Positions 11,401 through 22,549 of a stretch of 64,000 nucleotides of DNA are shown in pieces. The translations under genes were made by a program, and so were the position numbers. This DNA is from Halichondria panicea (Eukaryota; Porifera; Demospongiae; Suberitida; Halichondriidae). Location of the stretch: NCBI RefSeq assembly GCF_963675165.1, contig NC_087379.1, positions 2,980,201 to 3,044,200 of the forward strand. The letters are read 5' to 3'. Position 1 is the stretch's first letter. The number at the start of each line of letters is the position of its first letter. Under the pieces are notes generated by a model that saw nothing but the letters and a program-made list of their open reading frames with translations, was not told the origin of the DNA and did no database searches.

Positions 11401-14400
11401 CTAAAGCTGGGAATCTTGACTGGGTGTCAAGAGCCTGGGCATCAAGCGATCACAGTGCATTTCTTTTTAGTCTGTGGATTGAATAATGCTCTGGATGAAA
11501 CAGAGGATAATAAAGTTTCAGATGACATCCCTGACATCTGAGGAAGACCAAGTAAACCAGGACCCCTCAGACTCAGATGTAGACAGCATGGGGGATCCCA
11601 ATTATGCTCAAAATGCTGCCTATTAGTCTAGTCTCCAAGTCTCATGCATTGTACCTATTAGTCTTTAATTCTTACCAATTAGTCTCATCAACGAGAATTA
11701 TACTGCAACATCACAGACCTTCTACTAATATTATAAGGACTATATTGCATAGTGAAAGAAATCTTAGAGAAAGAGTTAACTGTACTAGAAATCTACTATG
11801 ATACCTTCTATACGTATATACTCAGTATTAGCATTACTCATGCTATTGAGGCTTAGTCCTTGTCTCGCAAGTCCAGCCCCTTCACTCACCTCACCTGAGT
11901 GAGTGAAGGGACTGGACTTGCGAGACTAAATTGAGCCTATAGTGCTTCTATAAAATCTACCAAAATTTGGTAAAAATTGCCTAATATTTTTGCCTATTAG
12001 GCTGGCATAATGCTCAATGCTCCACCACACTCAAAATTATGCTAGCATAATTGGGCAAGTAGCCACATAATCAAATATCTGCCCACCCCTTGTTTAGCCT
12101 AAATGTAGCTATCAAAACATATGGGCGGTTCGACGGTTAAGTACGTACAAACATTTCCACCGTATGAAAATAACCTGTATAAATAATTATAATAGTTCTT
12201 AGTATAGCGCGATAAATTTCTCTTCAATTAATTATTAATAAAGTTATTTGATGCAGAAACTAGCAGACAAGACTACTAGTGATGGTGTAATGATGTTGAA
12301 AGACCTGATAAAAGTCGTAGAGGTCTTGGGCACAGCTGGTGACTGGTATCAAGGCGGAGTGACCGACTTGAGGGTACATGATATAACTTAACATGCATAA
12401 TTATCATGAAATTATCGAGATTATACTTACTGGCATCATAGATTGAAGAGTTAGAGGGATAGGAAACGGTTGGTATCTCGAGTAACATCCGCGCTACGCT
12501 GCGGTTTAATTGAGGCCATCACAACAATATCTATTTCTACACTCAGTGCATAATAAACTACAAGTAACTGTGCTTAGTCCGTGCAACTCATTTATATTTC
12601 AAGGTCTATACCTATTGTAGTAGTCATAACCAGCACGCTTACACATTATATGTTCCAATAGCTCTAAAACAGCCTTGGGAACATATAACTTTATTGGAAA
12701 GTCTCTTTTTACTGGGTGTGGTCAGTCATTAGCAAGTACTACACGAGGCTCATGGACTAGGCGTGTTATAAATTGCTGAAAGAGATGATGCCTCGAGGAA
12801 ACACAGCTTTGGGAGTTACCCGGCAAAAATGTGCTTAATAGCCTCGTAACGCGGATAATTTTCGAGGCTCCACTGCAGATTCAATGTAAAATCATCACGT
12901 GCACCACTCCGTTTCCTATCCCTCTAACTCTTTAATCTATGCTGGCATTCAGGTACAAACTATATGTATGTGTGTGTTTCCTGTGATAAGGGTGGGAACC
13001 TTTTTTACTGTGGATTAATCGACAACATGAATATGTTGTGCTTGATCAGCTGCACTAACTGTATTATGTCTGACACACTGCATGTCAGTATTCAGTTACA
13101 GCTCTACTATCCATGAATGTGCATTATACACACAGGAGTCTCGTCCACTCTACAAGGAGTTGGAAGGTGTGATTGAATCAATGGTGGAGTTCATTACGCT
13201 GAGGGGTGAAATGATCGAGTTACCACGCCAGCACTATTGTGAGGGTGATGAACAGAAATTGCTTCATAAAACAAAGTAAGTGCTAGCGTTGGTGAATAGC
13301 TAGCTTCAGACAGATTAATCTTTAGGTTGTGTGCATGAAACTTTATCTCATACTTCTTATACGAACAGAACTGAGTTTGAAAAAAAGGACAAACGCTGGG
13401 GGAAAATAATTACATCAGGAGCCCAGTAAGTTACTATACTTAACCTCTATACGCACCTTTATGTTCAGATCCTGCCTATTATGCTAATATTCTTCTCTGC
13501 CCTTATATCAGTCCAAAACAAAAATAATCATGCAATTTTAGTCAAAGCATATATCCCTTTCCATTTACTAAGTGGAGGTAATCAGTCCCAACATTACATA
13601 AACTCGTAACAGATCTTGGAGAGAGAACAGATTTCCAGTGTGTGAGAGGCTAATCACGAGTGCCCATGACTACATGTGTCAACTAGTGATCACCTTTGTA
13701 AGCAAGAGTCTGGAGGGAGCTAGCAAAGGCAAAGTGGACATCAAAAAGGATAATCCCAAAACAGGCACGGTAAGTATATTATAGGCTATACACCACCCTC
13801 AAGCTGGTACAGTTATTTCCCCGTACAATAATACAGACAATGCTATACACCACATACCCTGAGGCTGGTACATTTACTATAGTTATTTCCCCGTACAATA
13901 ATACAGACAATGCTATACACCACGTACCCTGAGGCTGGTACATTTACTATAGTTATTTCCCCGTACAATAATACAGACAATGATATACACCACGTACCCT
14001 GAGGCTGGTACATTTACTATAGTTATTTCCCCGTACAAGAATACGGACAATGCTATACACTAGACTGGCGGCGACAGAGCGACTGGCCAACTGCCTATTA
14101 GTCACTCGTCTCAGCGGAAGTGTATAGATCATATGACACTACCAAACATGAATATCATTATAGATAATGTGGTTAAATTTTGCTAGCTACTATGGAATGT
14201 ACTGAATCCTCTGAAGTGTAAGTGCGGTTACAATTACAGGGCTAATATGACGTTGAGCAATCTGATAGGCTGCAATGCTCGTTGCAGTTTAGCCTCGAGA
14301 CCACACCTGGATTCGAGGCTAGTTGCAGCTGAGACGAGTGACTGATAGGCAGTTTGCCAGTCCCTCGCGCTACGCATGTGAGGGGCTGTCGCCGCCAGTC

Positions 14401-15300
14401 TAGCTATACACCACTCTCAGGCTGGTACATTATTTCCCCGTGCAATAATACAGACAATGCTGTAATTATGCAACTGTTCCCTAGTTATATAGTACACACA
14501 AGTTTTACCCTTCCATAGCACCTCAGACTCACACATACCTGATTGTGTATAGTCCCTACACCCCAATTGCTGACCTACATGTATGTACATTGTACGACAA
14601 CATGCTGTTTTCTCAGGCAAAGAAAAGGCTAGAAGAAGCAATTCAGCTTCTGCAAACAGCTGCCCCTTACTTTACCATGACACATCCCTCCATCTGCACT
14701 TGCGATGAATGCTCAAAAGAGACGTCTGAAGATGTCACTCCCACTCAATGTCAACCTGAGGGCCTTTTGTTTGAATTGCTGAAGCAGACAGTAAAAATTG
14801 CTGAGGCATACCTTGAGCTTGGAATCGGACAGTTTGAGGGATACATTCACAAATTGGGGAAACAGGTAAAAAGCCCATATCAATCCGGTTATGATGATAC
14901 CATTTTTATATAGATACATCGATTTTATAGATTTTATTAATCTTGCAGAAAATTTTTGACCATTTTCAATCAATTCTTGGTCTCCTGAAGAAAATCGAGG
15001 ATCTAATCTCTAGTCTCCCTAGAGATGAGGTGGACAACTGCTGTCTGGAGAAATCAATGTCTCCCATTGTCATAACTGATCTACCTGAGTCCGATAGTTT
15101 GAAAAAAACAATGGAGAAGTCATGTAAGTCTCTATGTAGTCATGTGCAGAGAGAGGCTACTGCCTACAAGGCGATTACTTCTGAGAAAGACTCTGACACT
15201 AAGCAGGAGAAGACAAAAGAGGTACATATCTATACCAAACATTTGGTACTGGATCAACTTATTACCCTGCATATGCGTGTGCAGGGGTAGTGATTGGTGC

Positions 15301-15341
<41 letters not shown>

Positions 15342-16565
15342 CGTGGACACAAAAATGAGCTGTTTGAGAGAACGCACACTTTCATGGACTGTTAAAATAA
15401 TAATGAAACTTGTAGGCAATCTTCGAAGGCAACAAAAAACACTGTTTTCTGTTTATAGATTCACAATTTCCCCATATAAATGTTAAGGTTATTATGGTAA
15501 AAAGTCAGAAGTTATCGTGTTTGTTATGTCAATGCAAGGGTGAATGCTCTATTGAGCATCTAGTTTTTAGTATTTATTTCTTCTTATTTCTACTCTCAGT
15601 GCCTGCACACTTGATTCTTATCCCTATTATTATATACAGTTGGTTCACTGGATGTCGTTTTACTGCAAGTACAGCTACCGTATGTCAGTTGCCGGTATCT
15701 CATTTTCTGACTCCGTCAGCAAGACTGTGCAGATTGCATTCTCCTTCATTGCAGACAATCTCCAACAATATGACAAATTTGTACGTGTCCTGGACAGAAA
15801 GGTATTTCTATTTGTAGAGCCCTTATTATAATAATATTTCGTAAATTTACTATCAGGATCTAAGTAGTAATGGCAATGGTAACGGTACCAACCATAAGGT
15901 GTATGTCCACAAAGCGAAGCCTAATGCATACATAAATACATGCAGAGAATCAAATCCCACTTTGAGCGTATCATGAAAGTCGTAATGTCACTGGTGGCAA
16001 ACATCCCAATCAACGGAAGTTCGAACGTTGACAAACTTCTGAATATGCTACCCAACAGCGATGTCTTGGTGGCCGCGGTGAAGAGTTCATGTGATAAGCT
16101 TTTGAAGCATTATCAGGAACATGCACAGAATGAAGTGAACCTCTGTCAGAGCGATGAACATCAGCCAGATGTAATAGAAAAAAGGAAAAAGGAGGTAATG
16201 GACTAATGGTATACATATCTAGTCTATAATTATATAGACTGACCCCTTTAGTCCGTTTACGTTGATCGCGTTGATGTTGTTTGATGCTGTTTGATTAGCA
16301 CCTGATTATAATATTATGACTCTTCCATGGCAGGCCAGTGCCACAGGCCCACCCCACAGTTATCATATTTATTGAAATATTTCGAGCTCATGCAGTTCGT
16401 GCTTTTGTTATGGGATGCATGCAGGTGTTCAAGTGGTTGGCGTTTGGTGGAGACTATTTGTATGAGATGCTCAAGGCTCTAGGACCTGACCACACTGATC
16501 ATCTTCTGTTGGTGTTCACAGAGTTCGAAAAGGTGGTGCTACGAGTGGAGAAGAGTTTAAAATGA
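8466..16565 (+). CDS. Multi-exon helix-rich cytosolic protein, family not recognised (5' end incomplete)
   Basis: Twelve exons with consistent phases: 8466-8520, 9881-10377, 10698-10805, 12257-12373, 13136-13275, 13369-13425, 13613-13769, 14617-14865, 14949-15221, 15640-15801, 15946-16194 and 16425-16565. They give 734 residues and a stop. The first exon starts in phase 0 without an ATG, so one or more upstream exons are missing, or translation begins at the ATG at 9898. Order: GRDEEATAANFLLSMWDNVV, an acidic DECDYDECDFNEC stretch, a polyproline block (about 10187-10225), then roughly 550 mainly helical charged residues. No signal peptide or membrane segment is visible. The length and helicity recall BAR-like or scaffold proteins, but no diagnostic motif supports that. 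Many introns carry repeats. Confidence 0.75.
8541..9094 (+). mobile_element. MITE family B, copy 1 (TIR TGCCTCGGTG)
   Basis: Begins TGCCTCGGTGCGCAT at 8541; the inverted end CACCGAGGCA closes at 9071. Similarity to the other copy (28201-31454, opposite strand) continues to about 9094 through a small GCACCCGCGGTGC palindrome. The inside has a (GT)n run, CTATAGGCTTCTAGTCATG and GTTCTCGAGTTATG blocks. It sits in the first intron of the helical gene. Related, more divergent copies lie at 22123-22470 and 45040-45420. Confidence 0.75.
9095..9880 (+). other. Intron 1 remainder
   Basis: AT-rich intron sequence. A piece at about 9440-9530 (CGTGGGTAAAATATTCGTG ... CTGCTATACTG) resembles the widespread 'accgtatagcggg' repeat class seen near 10806, 33068 and 34215. 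A clear polypyrimidine/AG acceptor ends at 9880. No gene. Confidence 0.4.
11262..11545 (+). pseudogene. Pogo/Tigger-type DDE transposase remnant
   Basis: The frame reads LIIPGGCTSIIQPMDKCINK followed by TYMRQEWEEWIKQ. This matches the IPGG-x-TS-x-LQPLD-x-x-(V/I)NK hallmark of pogo/Tigger/centromere-protein-B-type DDE transposases. A one-base shift near 11470 is needed to reach the conserved tail VCGLNNALDETEDN, which ends at a stop. The N-terminal DNA-binding half and first catalytic residues are absent, so it is inactive. Confidence 0.75.
11853..11930. repeat. Long hairpin inside the pogo-like element
   Basis: An arm reading TCTCGCAAGTCCAG-CCCCTTCACTCA is followed after a few bases by its inverse, TGAGTGAGTGAAGGG-CTGGACTTGCGAGA. 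It is probably an independent small foldback insertion; it has no run of T to suggest a terminator. Confidence 0.7.
12440..12938. mobile_element. MITE with 30-bp inverted ends
   Basis: Left end AGATTGAAGAGTTAGAGGGA; right end is its inverse, ending CCCTCTAACTCTTTAATCT. About 500 bp, non-coding, in intron 4 of the helical gene. Internal sequence (TCCGCGCTACGCTGCGG, ACTGGGTGTGGTCAGTCATT, TTTTCGAGGCTCCACTGCAG) recurs in intron 2 of TRAF-1 (about 38230-38620) and TRAF-2 (about 41870-42310), so those introns hold further decayed copies. Confidence 0.75.
13786..14462 (+). repeat. 70-bp minisatellite, interrupted by a MITE
   Basis: Units beginning CTATACACCAC start at 13843, 13913, 13983 and 14053, exactly 70 bp apart. 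A shorter first unit lies at 13786 and a last unit resumes at 14403 after a 342-bp insertion. Each carries CCTGAGGCTGGTACA and TTATTTCCCCGTACAATAAT. It lies in the intron between exons 13613-13769 and 14617-14865. Confidence 0.9.
14061..14402. mobile_element. MITE family C, copy 1 (TIR TAGACTGGCGGCGACAG)
   Basis: Inverted ends TAGACTGGCGGCGACAG and CTGTCGCCGCCAGTCTA enclose 342 bp; the next inner blocks (CAACTGCCTATTAGTCACTC and its inverse) extend the match. GCTATACAC occurs on both sides although the surrounding 70-bp unit contains it only once, giving a 9-bp target duplication typical of Mutator-like elements. A second copy is at 57077-57402. Confidence 0.85.
15303..15340 (+). repeat. (GT)n microsatellite
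   Basis: A run of TG repeats in the intron after exon 14949-15221. The flanking sequence (GTGGACACAAAATGAGCTG, CTTTCATGGACTG, CGATCTTCGAAGGC) recurs around another (GT)n at 39605-39635 in TRAF-1, so the microsatellite belongs to a dispersed repeat. Translated frames across it are artefacts. Confidence 0.85.
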
Positions 16566-17518
16566 CATCGAAAAATCGAATTTTTTTCATTATAATAATA
16601 TAGAAAATACAAATAGTAAAAAAGTGTACTTTATATATTTAGAAAATACAAATAGTATAAAAGTGTACTTTTCTTCTATAAAAATTGTAAGTCCAGTTAT
16701 AAATATATAACGGAGCTTCTCACAGTATAGTGGCGAACTAACGAATGCCCATAACTCTTCATGTAGGCCTCTTTGCAAAGTCAATTGTAAGGCATTCACA
16801 ACTCAATCAGGCAAATACTTGCAGACATTGGCTCAATGCTGGGATGCATACTGTTGATTTTGCGGTTGGTCAGCATACAAGCTTGCATGGTTGTGTGTGT
16901 GTGTGCGATATACATGTATCTTACTGACTCGAAAATACCCTACCCCCTTTGTGCAAAACTCTTGCTTCGAAATCAAGGGGGGGGCTTAAATTTAAATGAT
17001 TACCGACATGTTATCTAACAGGATAGTTTCAAGGCAGAGGAGGTCGGACATCACTTGAACTTTCACTAATTATGACCTTTTAATGACATTCCAGGCCAAA
17101 TTGCTTTTCGTTTTTGCTGACTCAGCAGTAGCGGCTAATGTACTTCTCTGCTAGTCTCTATTTTAGCCGCCCTCTAAAAGTTGGGCGGCCTAATCACGAG
17201 TCTATGTTATAGAGGGCGACTAATTCACGAGACAATACTTCTGCACGGTTTCTGTCGCTAAATCTGTTGACAGCTAGTTGTGTTTGGTGTCTATTATAGT
17301 TACTGGACCTAACCCTATCAGCACATAATAGCCATACTAGCTAGATCCAGTCATGTTCTACTGCTGAGTCAGCAAAAACGAAAAGCAATTTGGCCTGGAA
17401 TGTCATTAAAAGGTCATAATTAGTGAAAGTTCAAGTGATGTCCGACCTCCTCTGGTTTCAAGGTACTAAATTTTTGCAGATTGCTCCAAACTAAACGGTT
17501 TGTTTTCGAGGATAGACG
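16320..17518. repeat. Segmental duplication, copy 1 (3' ends of helical gene and kinase gene)
   Basis: This block matches 31480-32306 in the same orientation. Here the last exon of the helical gene (16425-16565, plus) is intact. The kinase last exon (minus, about 16742-16830) is decayed: it has an internal deletion and a TGA inside the RPTAEEVM segment. The block is split by the MITE at 17035-17454, absent from copy 2. Confidence 0.85.
17035..17454. mobile_element. Mutator-like MITE with perfect 97-bp TIRs
   Basis: TIRs at 17035-17131 and 17358-17454 begin CAGAGGAGGTCGGACATCAC and appear to be exact inverses of one another. The element is 420 bp and non-coding. Target duplication GTTTCAAGG (9 bp) lies at 17026-17034 and 17455-17463. 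The paralogous segment at about 32250 has one uninterrupted GTTTCAAGG, a natural empty site, so insertion postdates the segmental duplication. Confidence 0.93.
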
Positions 17519-18873
17519 TATAGTCTAGATCTAGTAGTCTGTTCGGTTTGTGACATCTGAGCCTGCTTACCTGGATGCCATAGTACTGCGTTTACAGCAC
17601 GGATAGCCTCTACACAAACAGGCAGATTTCGATGTAGCCTCGATTCCAGGCCGCTCTCAATTGAGAAAGACGGCCTGGTATACACTGTCTGCGCATGCGT
17701 CAGTTGCCCCAAGATTCTTGGGGATCGAGATATCTTAGTAAATTAGTCAGTATATTGTATATTTTACAATGATGTCATTGCACAAATCACAGCAGAATAA
17801 CACAGCTACTTACAACATTTACGACCTAGACTAGTGACTAGTTTTGTTGTGATGGCTTCTACTTCTGTTTTGCTCTTGCTTAAGCTCTCTCCAGTGTTGA
17901 AAAGTCAGATTTTGTCTTCTTTTGTACTGTGGTAGAGTGGTAGGCGTTTTCTGTCAGTACCGACCGGCTCTGGCAAATCTACTTGCTTCCAGACACTTGT
18001 TTGATGCCATCTCAGTAAGATCAGTGCTCCTCGTATTAGTAAAACCAGTAGGTTTTACATAGGATTGGCAGTGGGTTTGCCTGTGTTTAGCAATATTTCA
18101 ATTATTTTGACTCATGTTCAAACTGTTCTATCTCTGCAGGGAAAGGCCACATCAAGAAACTGGCTGAACAGATAGTTTATTTAGCCTTTTCTCTCTTTGT
18201 ATCTCTCATTTCATAATCCATAAACATTTTAATGAATGAATATTTTTATTTTAAAAATTGCACTATTTCGACGTTTCACCGCTCTTTGTCTGACTGACTA
18301 AGTAAGTAAGTAAGTGAGTAAGTAAGTAAGTAAGTAAGTTTCTTGCCCAGCATTTACTCCAAGTACAGCCATCTCCAGGACATTCTGCACAGGGTTTCCA
18401 AACGACTACAACCTGGATTACAAAGCGCTTCTTCAGATTTGCGATTGCTTCCACGAGGCAGATGACCTCTCAGTCTCTATTTCTCTTACCTAGACAATTC
18501 CGCCATCTTTAATGACTCAGCAATTGCGTTGTGGCCAATAATAATAGATAGGCGTGGCTAATAAACTGTGCGAGAGCCTGAGGTGTTCCTTTTCTTCACA
18601 CTGTTCTGCTTCAGCTCTAGCTCCCTTTCTCTGACAGGCATGCTATATGCACTGGCTAGATATCATGCTCTTAAAATGGCTGTCATTTAATACTGATTCG
18701 CAAATTCAACATAATTATCAAGTAATAAATTATTACTCATTATACTATAATTATTAGTCCAGAGATATTCGAGAAGATATCTGATTAGTCCTGTCTTCTC
18801 TTCTTGTACTGCCTCTTGACGTTCCACTTATGCATGTCATGATACGTAAACTGTACTGAAAAAGTAAGGGAAT
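17464..18873. other. Repeat-rich spacer
   Basis: No gene. A piece at 17540-17650 (TACCTGGATGCCATAG...GCACGGATAGCC) recurs at 33700-33760 and, inverted, at about 47000-47050. Sequence at 18100-18180 and 18300-18480 recurs at 26270-26540, including GGGAAAGGCCACA(T/C)CAAGAAA and GAGGCAGATGACCTCTCAG. A (TAAG)n run is at 18298-18340. These look like older dispersed repeats. Confidence 0.5.
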
Positions 18874-19419
18874 CCGACTAGAAAAACATTTGCAATGTGA
18901 AAAATTGCTAGGATTGGCCAGGGGAACCACAAAAAAGCGTGGGAACAAGAAATCAGACGAGAGCATAACTCCAATCCGTTACAACGTCATGAACATGTAC
19001 AATACATAGTATTAATAGACTGTGTTCCAGATCCACCTATCAGCTTCCATCCACCACATCATTCCATGCAGTCACCAGTACGGTCCGTGCATGTTACTAC
19101 GCATGGATGGACTGTGTGTACCTGTGCTCAACACTGCATGTATTAGGAACATCAATTCATCACAAATCATCATGATTATGTGCCCCACATTCTAAAATGG
19201 ATGTATAATAAATATATATAGGGATTGGTCATCACTCCACCAGTAAAAATTGCGTGGCATATTGGCTGGGAAAACATGGGAAAACTACCAGTATACATGT
19301 GATTGACGTTGTAACGGATTGGAGTTATGCTCTCGTCTGATTTCTTGTTCCCACGCTTTTTTGTGGTTCCCCTGGCCAATCCTAGCAATTTTTCACATTG
19401 CAAATGTTTTTCTAGTCGG
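18874..19419. mobile_element. MITE with ~125-bp inverted ends
   Basis: The left arm starts CCGACTAGAAAAACATTTGC at 18874 and runs to about 18998; the right arm (about 19295-19419) ends with its inverse, AAATGTTTTTCTAGTCGG. Long near-identical arms contain AGAAATCAGACGAGAGCATA. Non-coding. A more decayed relative lies at 6995-7458. Confidence 0.88.
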
Positions 19420-19748
19420 TGAGCCTAGAGTTGTGATGGCGATTTCTCTCTCTTGACACTAAATAGTTTAATCAACCACGTGGGTGATCATAGTACAAAA
19501 GGTTAATTGATAAATTACAAAGAGTTTTACTAACAAATTTACTATTGAATCCACCCACGCGCAAACAATGCCCTCTGGTGAGAGGGATCTAGGCTAATTT
19601 CGATGTTAAAGCTTTGTTGTCACTATAAGCGACTTTTATTAGAGGTAGATTGACATAATCATTTGCAGCTGAAATGATCCTTTACCGGTCTCTATTAAAA
19701 GTAGAATTGTAGTTTGTATAACTTAACACTCCTTTGGTTTATTTATTC

Positions 19749-21769
19749 GATTGCCTCACACGAGATCAACTTTCATGAGATCAACTCCCACGAGATCAAT
19801 TCTTACCAGATCAACTTTGCATGAGGTCAACTCTCAGTAGATCAACTCTCATAGAGTCCACTTTTCATAGAGTCAACTCAACTCCTGAAATCAACTGAGA
19901 TCAACTCCAATTTTAAAATTCAGAAATTAACTATTTTTATAGGTGTTGTTGACCTTTCTTTTATAGCTAATTACTATAGTACATGTGCTAAATATTTTGT
20001 GCCAAAGGTTGACAGGTTTTGACAGGTTTTGACAGGTGATAAAAGGGCCACTAGAACTAGCATGCACTCATTTGCAACATGATGGCTCAACTCGTCAAGA
20101 CAAACCGAGGACGAAAGAACCTTCAATTTGAGGGGTATATTTATACAAAAATAAGAGATGGAACCGATTTTCAATTCTGGAGGTGCAAAAACCACAAGGC
20201 TGGTTGCCCAGCAAGAGCCACTTCAGAGGGTTTGAGTGTGGTTGTAAGGAATGAACATGATCACCCACCCAATCCAGCTGAGATCACCACTCAAGTTGCC
20301 ATTGCGGGAATGAGGAAGAGGGCCAGAGATGAAAGTACCTCCATAAATGTGATATACGATGATCAACTGGACGTAATTAGCCAAGAACAGAACTCTGCTG
20401 ATGTGCTGGCACAACTGCCTAGCCTTGAGTCTATCAGGTCCTCTCTGTACCGAGCTAGACACGAAGACACTCCCATCCTTCTGACCCTCAGAAGAGATGT
20501 CAGCCTCTCTACCAGATTCTCAAACACTCGAAGTGGGGAAGACTTCCTCCTGGTTGACGATGGAGATGATGACAAGATCATGATCTTTGCCACTGAAGAG
20601 AACCTCAGACTCCTGTCTGATGCAGAGGCCTTTTACATTGATGGCACATTCTCAACATGCCCTTCACTGTTCTACCAGGTACATAATTATGTACATGAAT
20701 ATTTTCATTAATCTCTTTTCTGCAGGTGTTTACAATCCATATTCTGCTCTATGGCCATACATTTCCAATGGTATATTGCCTTTTGCCTAACAAACAGAGA
20801 CAGACATATAACAGAGTGTTCATGCCACTCAAAGATGCTGCTCTAGTTAAAGTTCCCGGTATCAGTTTTGATGTTGAAGTAGTTGTGAGTGATTTTGAGC
20901 TGGCCATGGTTCAGGCTTCTACAATGAGCTTTCCGAACTCATATCATCGTGGCTGTTATTATCACTTCATGCAAGCGATTTGGAGAAAGGTATATCTTAT
21001 ATAGCAATAATAACTCTATTCTAACTCTATTTTCTATGCTCTATACAGGTTCAAGCCCTGGGGCTAGCCACAGAATACCGTCGCCCCAATGGGGAGTTGA
21101 AGGAATTCGTACAATTGATGGCATCTGTGGCATTTTGTCCACTGACATTTGTTAGAACAGCCTGGCTTTCCATCCAACAGGATACTCCGAACATCCCAAG
21201 AGTTGACGAGCTAGTGGATTATTTCACTACCACCTGGATCAATGGAAACTTTCCACCAATTCACTGGAACTACTTTAATCAACATCAGCCTAGAACCAAT
21301 AACCATGTTGAGGGATGGCATTCTGGAATGAAAAAGTTATAGGCAACCCTCACCCAAACATCTTCAAATGGATTGAACACATGCAGAGAGAGGAGGCAGT
21401 GACCAAAGCAAAGATTCAGAGCTACATGTTTGGAGCTACTGCTCGGCCACAGAGACGCCGAATGAAAGAGAAGGAAAAGAGGATTCAGACACTGTTTGAC
21501 CGATTTAACACAGGAGGCATGACTCTTAATGTATATTTATCAGCCATCAAGCATCTTACTGGACTCTAATCTAATTTTTTTTTATTCACTTTTGTAATTC
21601 TAATTTCACTTTCAAATTGTAATCGAGTTGATCCCATGAAGTTGATCATATGAAAAGTTGATTCTATGAGAGTTGATCTACTAAGAGTTGACCTCATGCA
21701 AAGTTGATCTGGTAAGAATTGATCTCGTGGGAGTTGATTTCGTGAAAGTTGATCTCGTGTGCACACACC
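19749..21769 (+). mobile_element. MULE transposon with tandem-repeat TIRs
   Basis: TIRs (about 19757-19916 and 21609-21761) are inverses built of short repeats around GATCAAC (CACACGAGATCAACTTTC...). ATTTATTC flanks both ends (19741-19748 and 21770-21777), an 8- to 9-bp target duplication. The uninterrupted target is present in another repeat copy at about 46715-46875 (minus strand), which matches both flanks here. Between the TIRs lies one transposase gene with two small introns. Confidence 0.9.
20079..21569 (+). pseudogene. MULE transposase with FLYWCH-type zinc finger, one frameshift
   Basis: Exons 20079-20678, 20726-20989 and 21049-21569. The N-terminus has a FLYWCH-like finger (RGRKNLQFEGYIY ... 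FWRCKNHKAGCPARA ... HDHPP). The MULE catalytic domain follows: FYIDGTFSTCP (first Asp), VVVSDFELAMVQAS (second Asp), a CYYHFMQAIW zinc or helical motif and NNHVEGWHSGMKK (Glu). At about 21338-21343 the frame runs into TAG after GMKKL, while GNPHPNIFKWIEHMQREEA continues one frame over, as if one base were lost. Everything else is intact, so the copy is young or the shift is a sequence error. It encodes the cut-and-paste enzyme of the surrounding element. Confidence 0.88.
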
Positions 21770-21777
21770 ATTTATTC

Positions 21778-22122
21778 CTGTCAACAGCCGACAGTTAGCA
21801 CTTCAGTGCTCTAGTTTTAGAGTTACTAAATTTCTCAGATTGCTCAATTAAACTAACAGATTATATTTTTGAGGGTATAGGTTCAAAGACGACACCCCTA
21901 CAGTAGAGAAATTGTTCAATACCATAACTAAAATAAGATTCCAAATATTATTTTAAGGTTCAAAGTCAATCTGGATCTAGAGGGGGGCGTTTTGCTGTTT
22001 TCGACCCAACCCTACTATTAGGCTAATAGTAGGGTTGGGTCGAAAATCAGTGCTAATGATTTGTAACAACACCCACTCGCACATGCGCATTACTTAAGTG
22101 TCCACGTGGTTGCAACATGTTA
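21778..22122. repeat. Dispersed repeat flanking the MULE
   Basis: GTTAGCACTTCAGTGCTCTAG and the following 200 bases (GAGGGTATAGGTTCAAAGAC, AGTAGAGAAATTGTTCAATA) recur at 32393-32590. At 22008-22040 a short palindrome reads TTTCGACCCAACCCTACTAT followed by its inverse. No gene. Confidence 0.7.
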
Positions 22123-22470
22123 TGTCTCGAGGCGTAGCCGCACGAGGGATATACGATAAAGCCGCGGGTAAAGCTGACTGTGTCTGTTCCAGCTGAAACT
22201 GCTCAACGGTTACAATGCGACGAAAACTAACAGCTTCTATAGGCTTCTAGCCACGTTCTCTCGGATTACGATTTGTGGATTAGCAAACTAAAACTTCTTT
22301 CTCGAGTTATGGCTAGTTGACTCACATTGAAGGCTGTTGCAGTCTCTTCAGAAGCATCATCTGTTCGCACAAACTTTCTATTCAACTTATGAGTTAGCCT
22401 TGCACTAAAGCGCTAGCTTTTTGTTAGTCAGAAAGAGCTGCTAATTTTAGTAGCGAACTTGCAGACACGC
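22123..22470 (+). mobile_element. MITE family B variant, copy 1
   Basis: Starts TGTCTCGAGGCGTAGCCGCA; interior CTTCTATAGGCTTCTAGCCA and TTTCTCGAGTTATGGCTAGT. Matches 45040-45420 on the opposite strand and, more distantly, 8541-9094. Confidence 0.65.
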
Positions 22471-22549
22471 CCCTTATTCCTTGATGTAATGCGCATGCGC
22501 GCTCAATACCACGTGTCATTTTGATCCTAGTACAGTTTAGCTGCTATCA

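Larger units (their letters stand above)
10954..12145 (+). mobile_element. Dead pogo/Tigger-like DNA transposon
   Basis: Inverted ends CGTACTTAACCGTC (left) and GACGGTTAAGTACG (right), each followed inward by an ACCGCCCA motif, bound about 1.2 kb. TA flanks both sides, as expected for the pogo group. Inside is the 3' part of a DDE transposase (11262-11545). The element lies in intron 3 of the helical gene. A near-perfect hairpin lies inside it at about 11853-11930. Confidence 0.75.

Noticed and set aside
13786-14462. CRISPR-like array
   Set aside because: 70-bp units are contiguous without spacers, in a eukaryotic intron; it is a minisatellite.
16334-16424. Earlier start for the last exon of the helical gene (acceptor at 16333)
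   Set aside because: That frame hits a stop before the conserved part; the acceptor ending at 16424 keeps phase 0.
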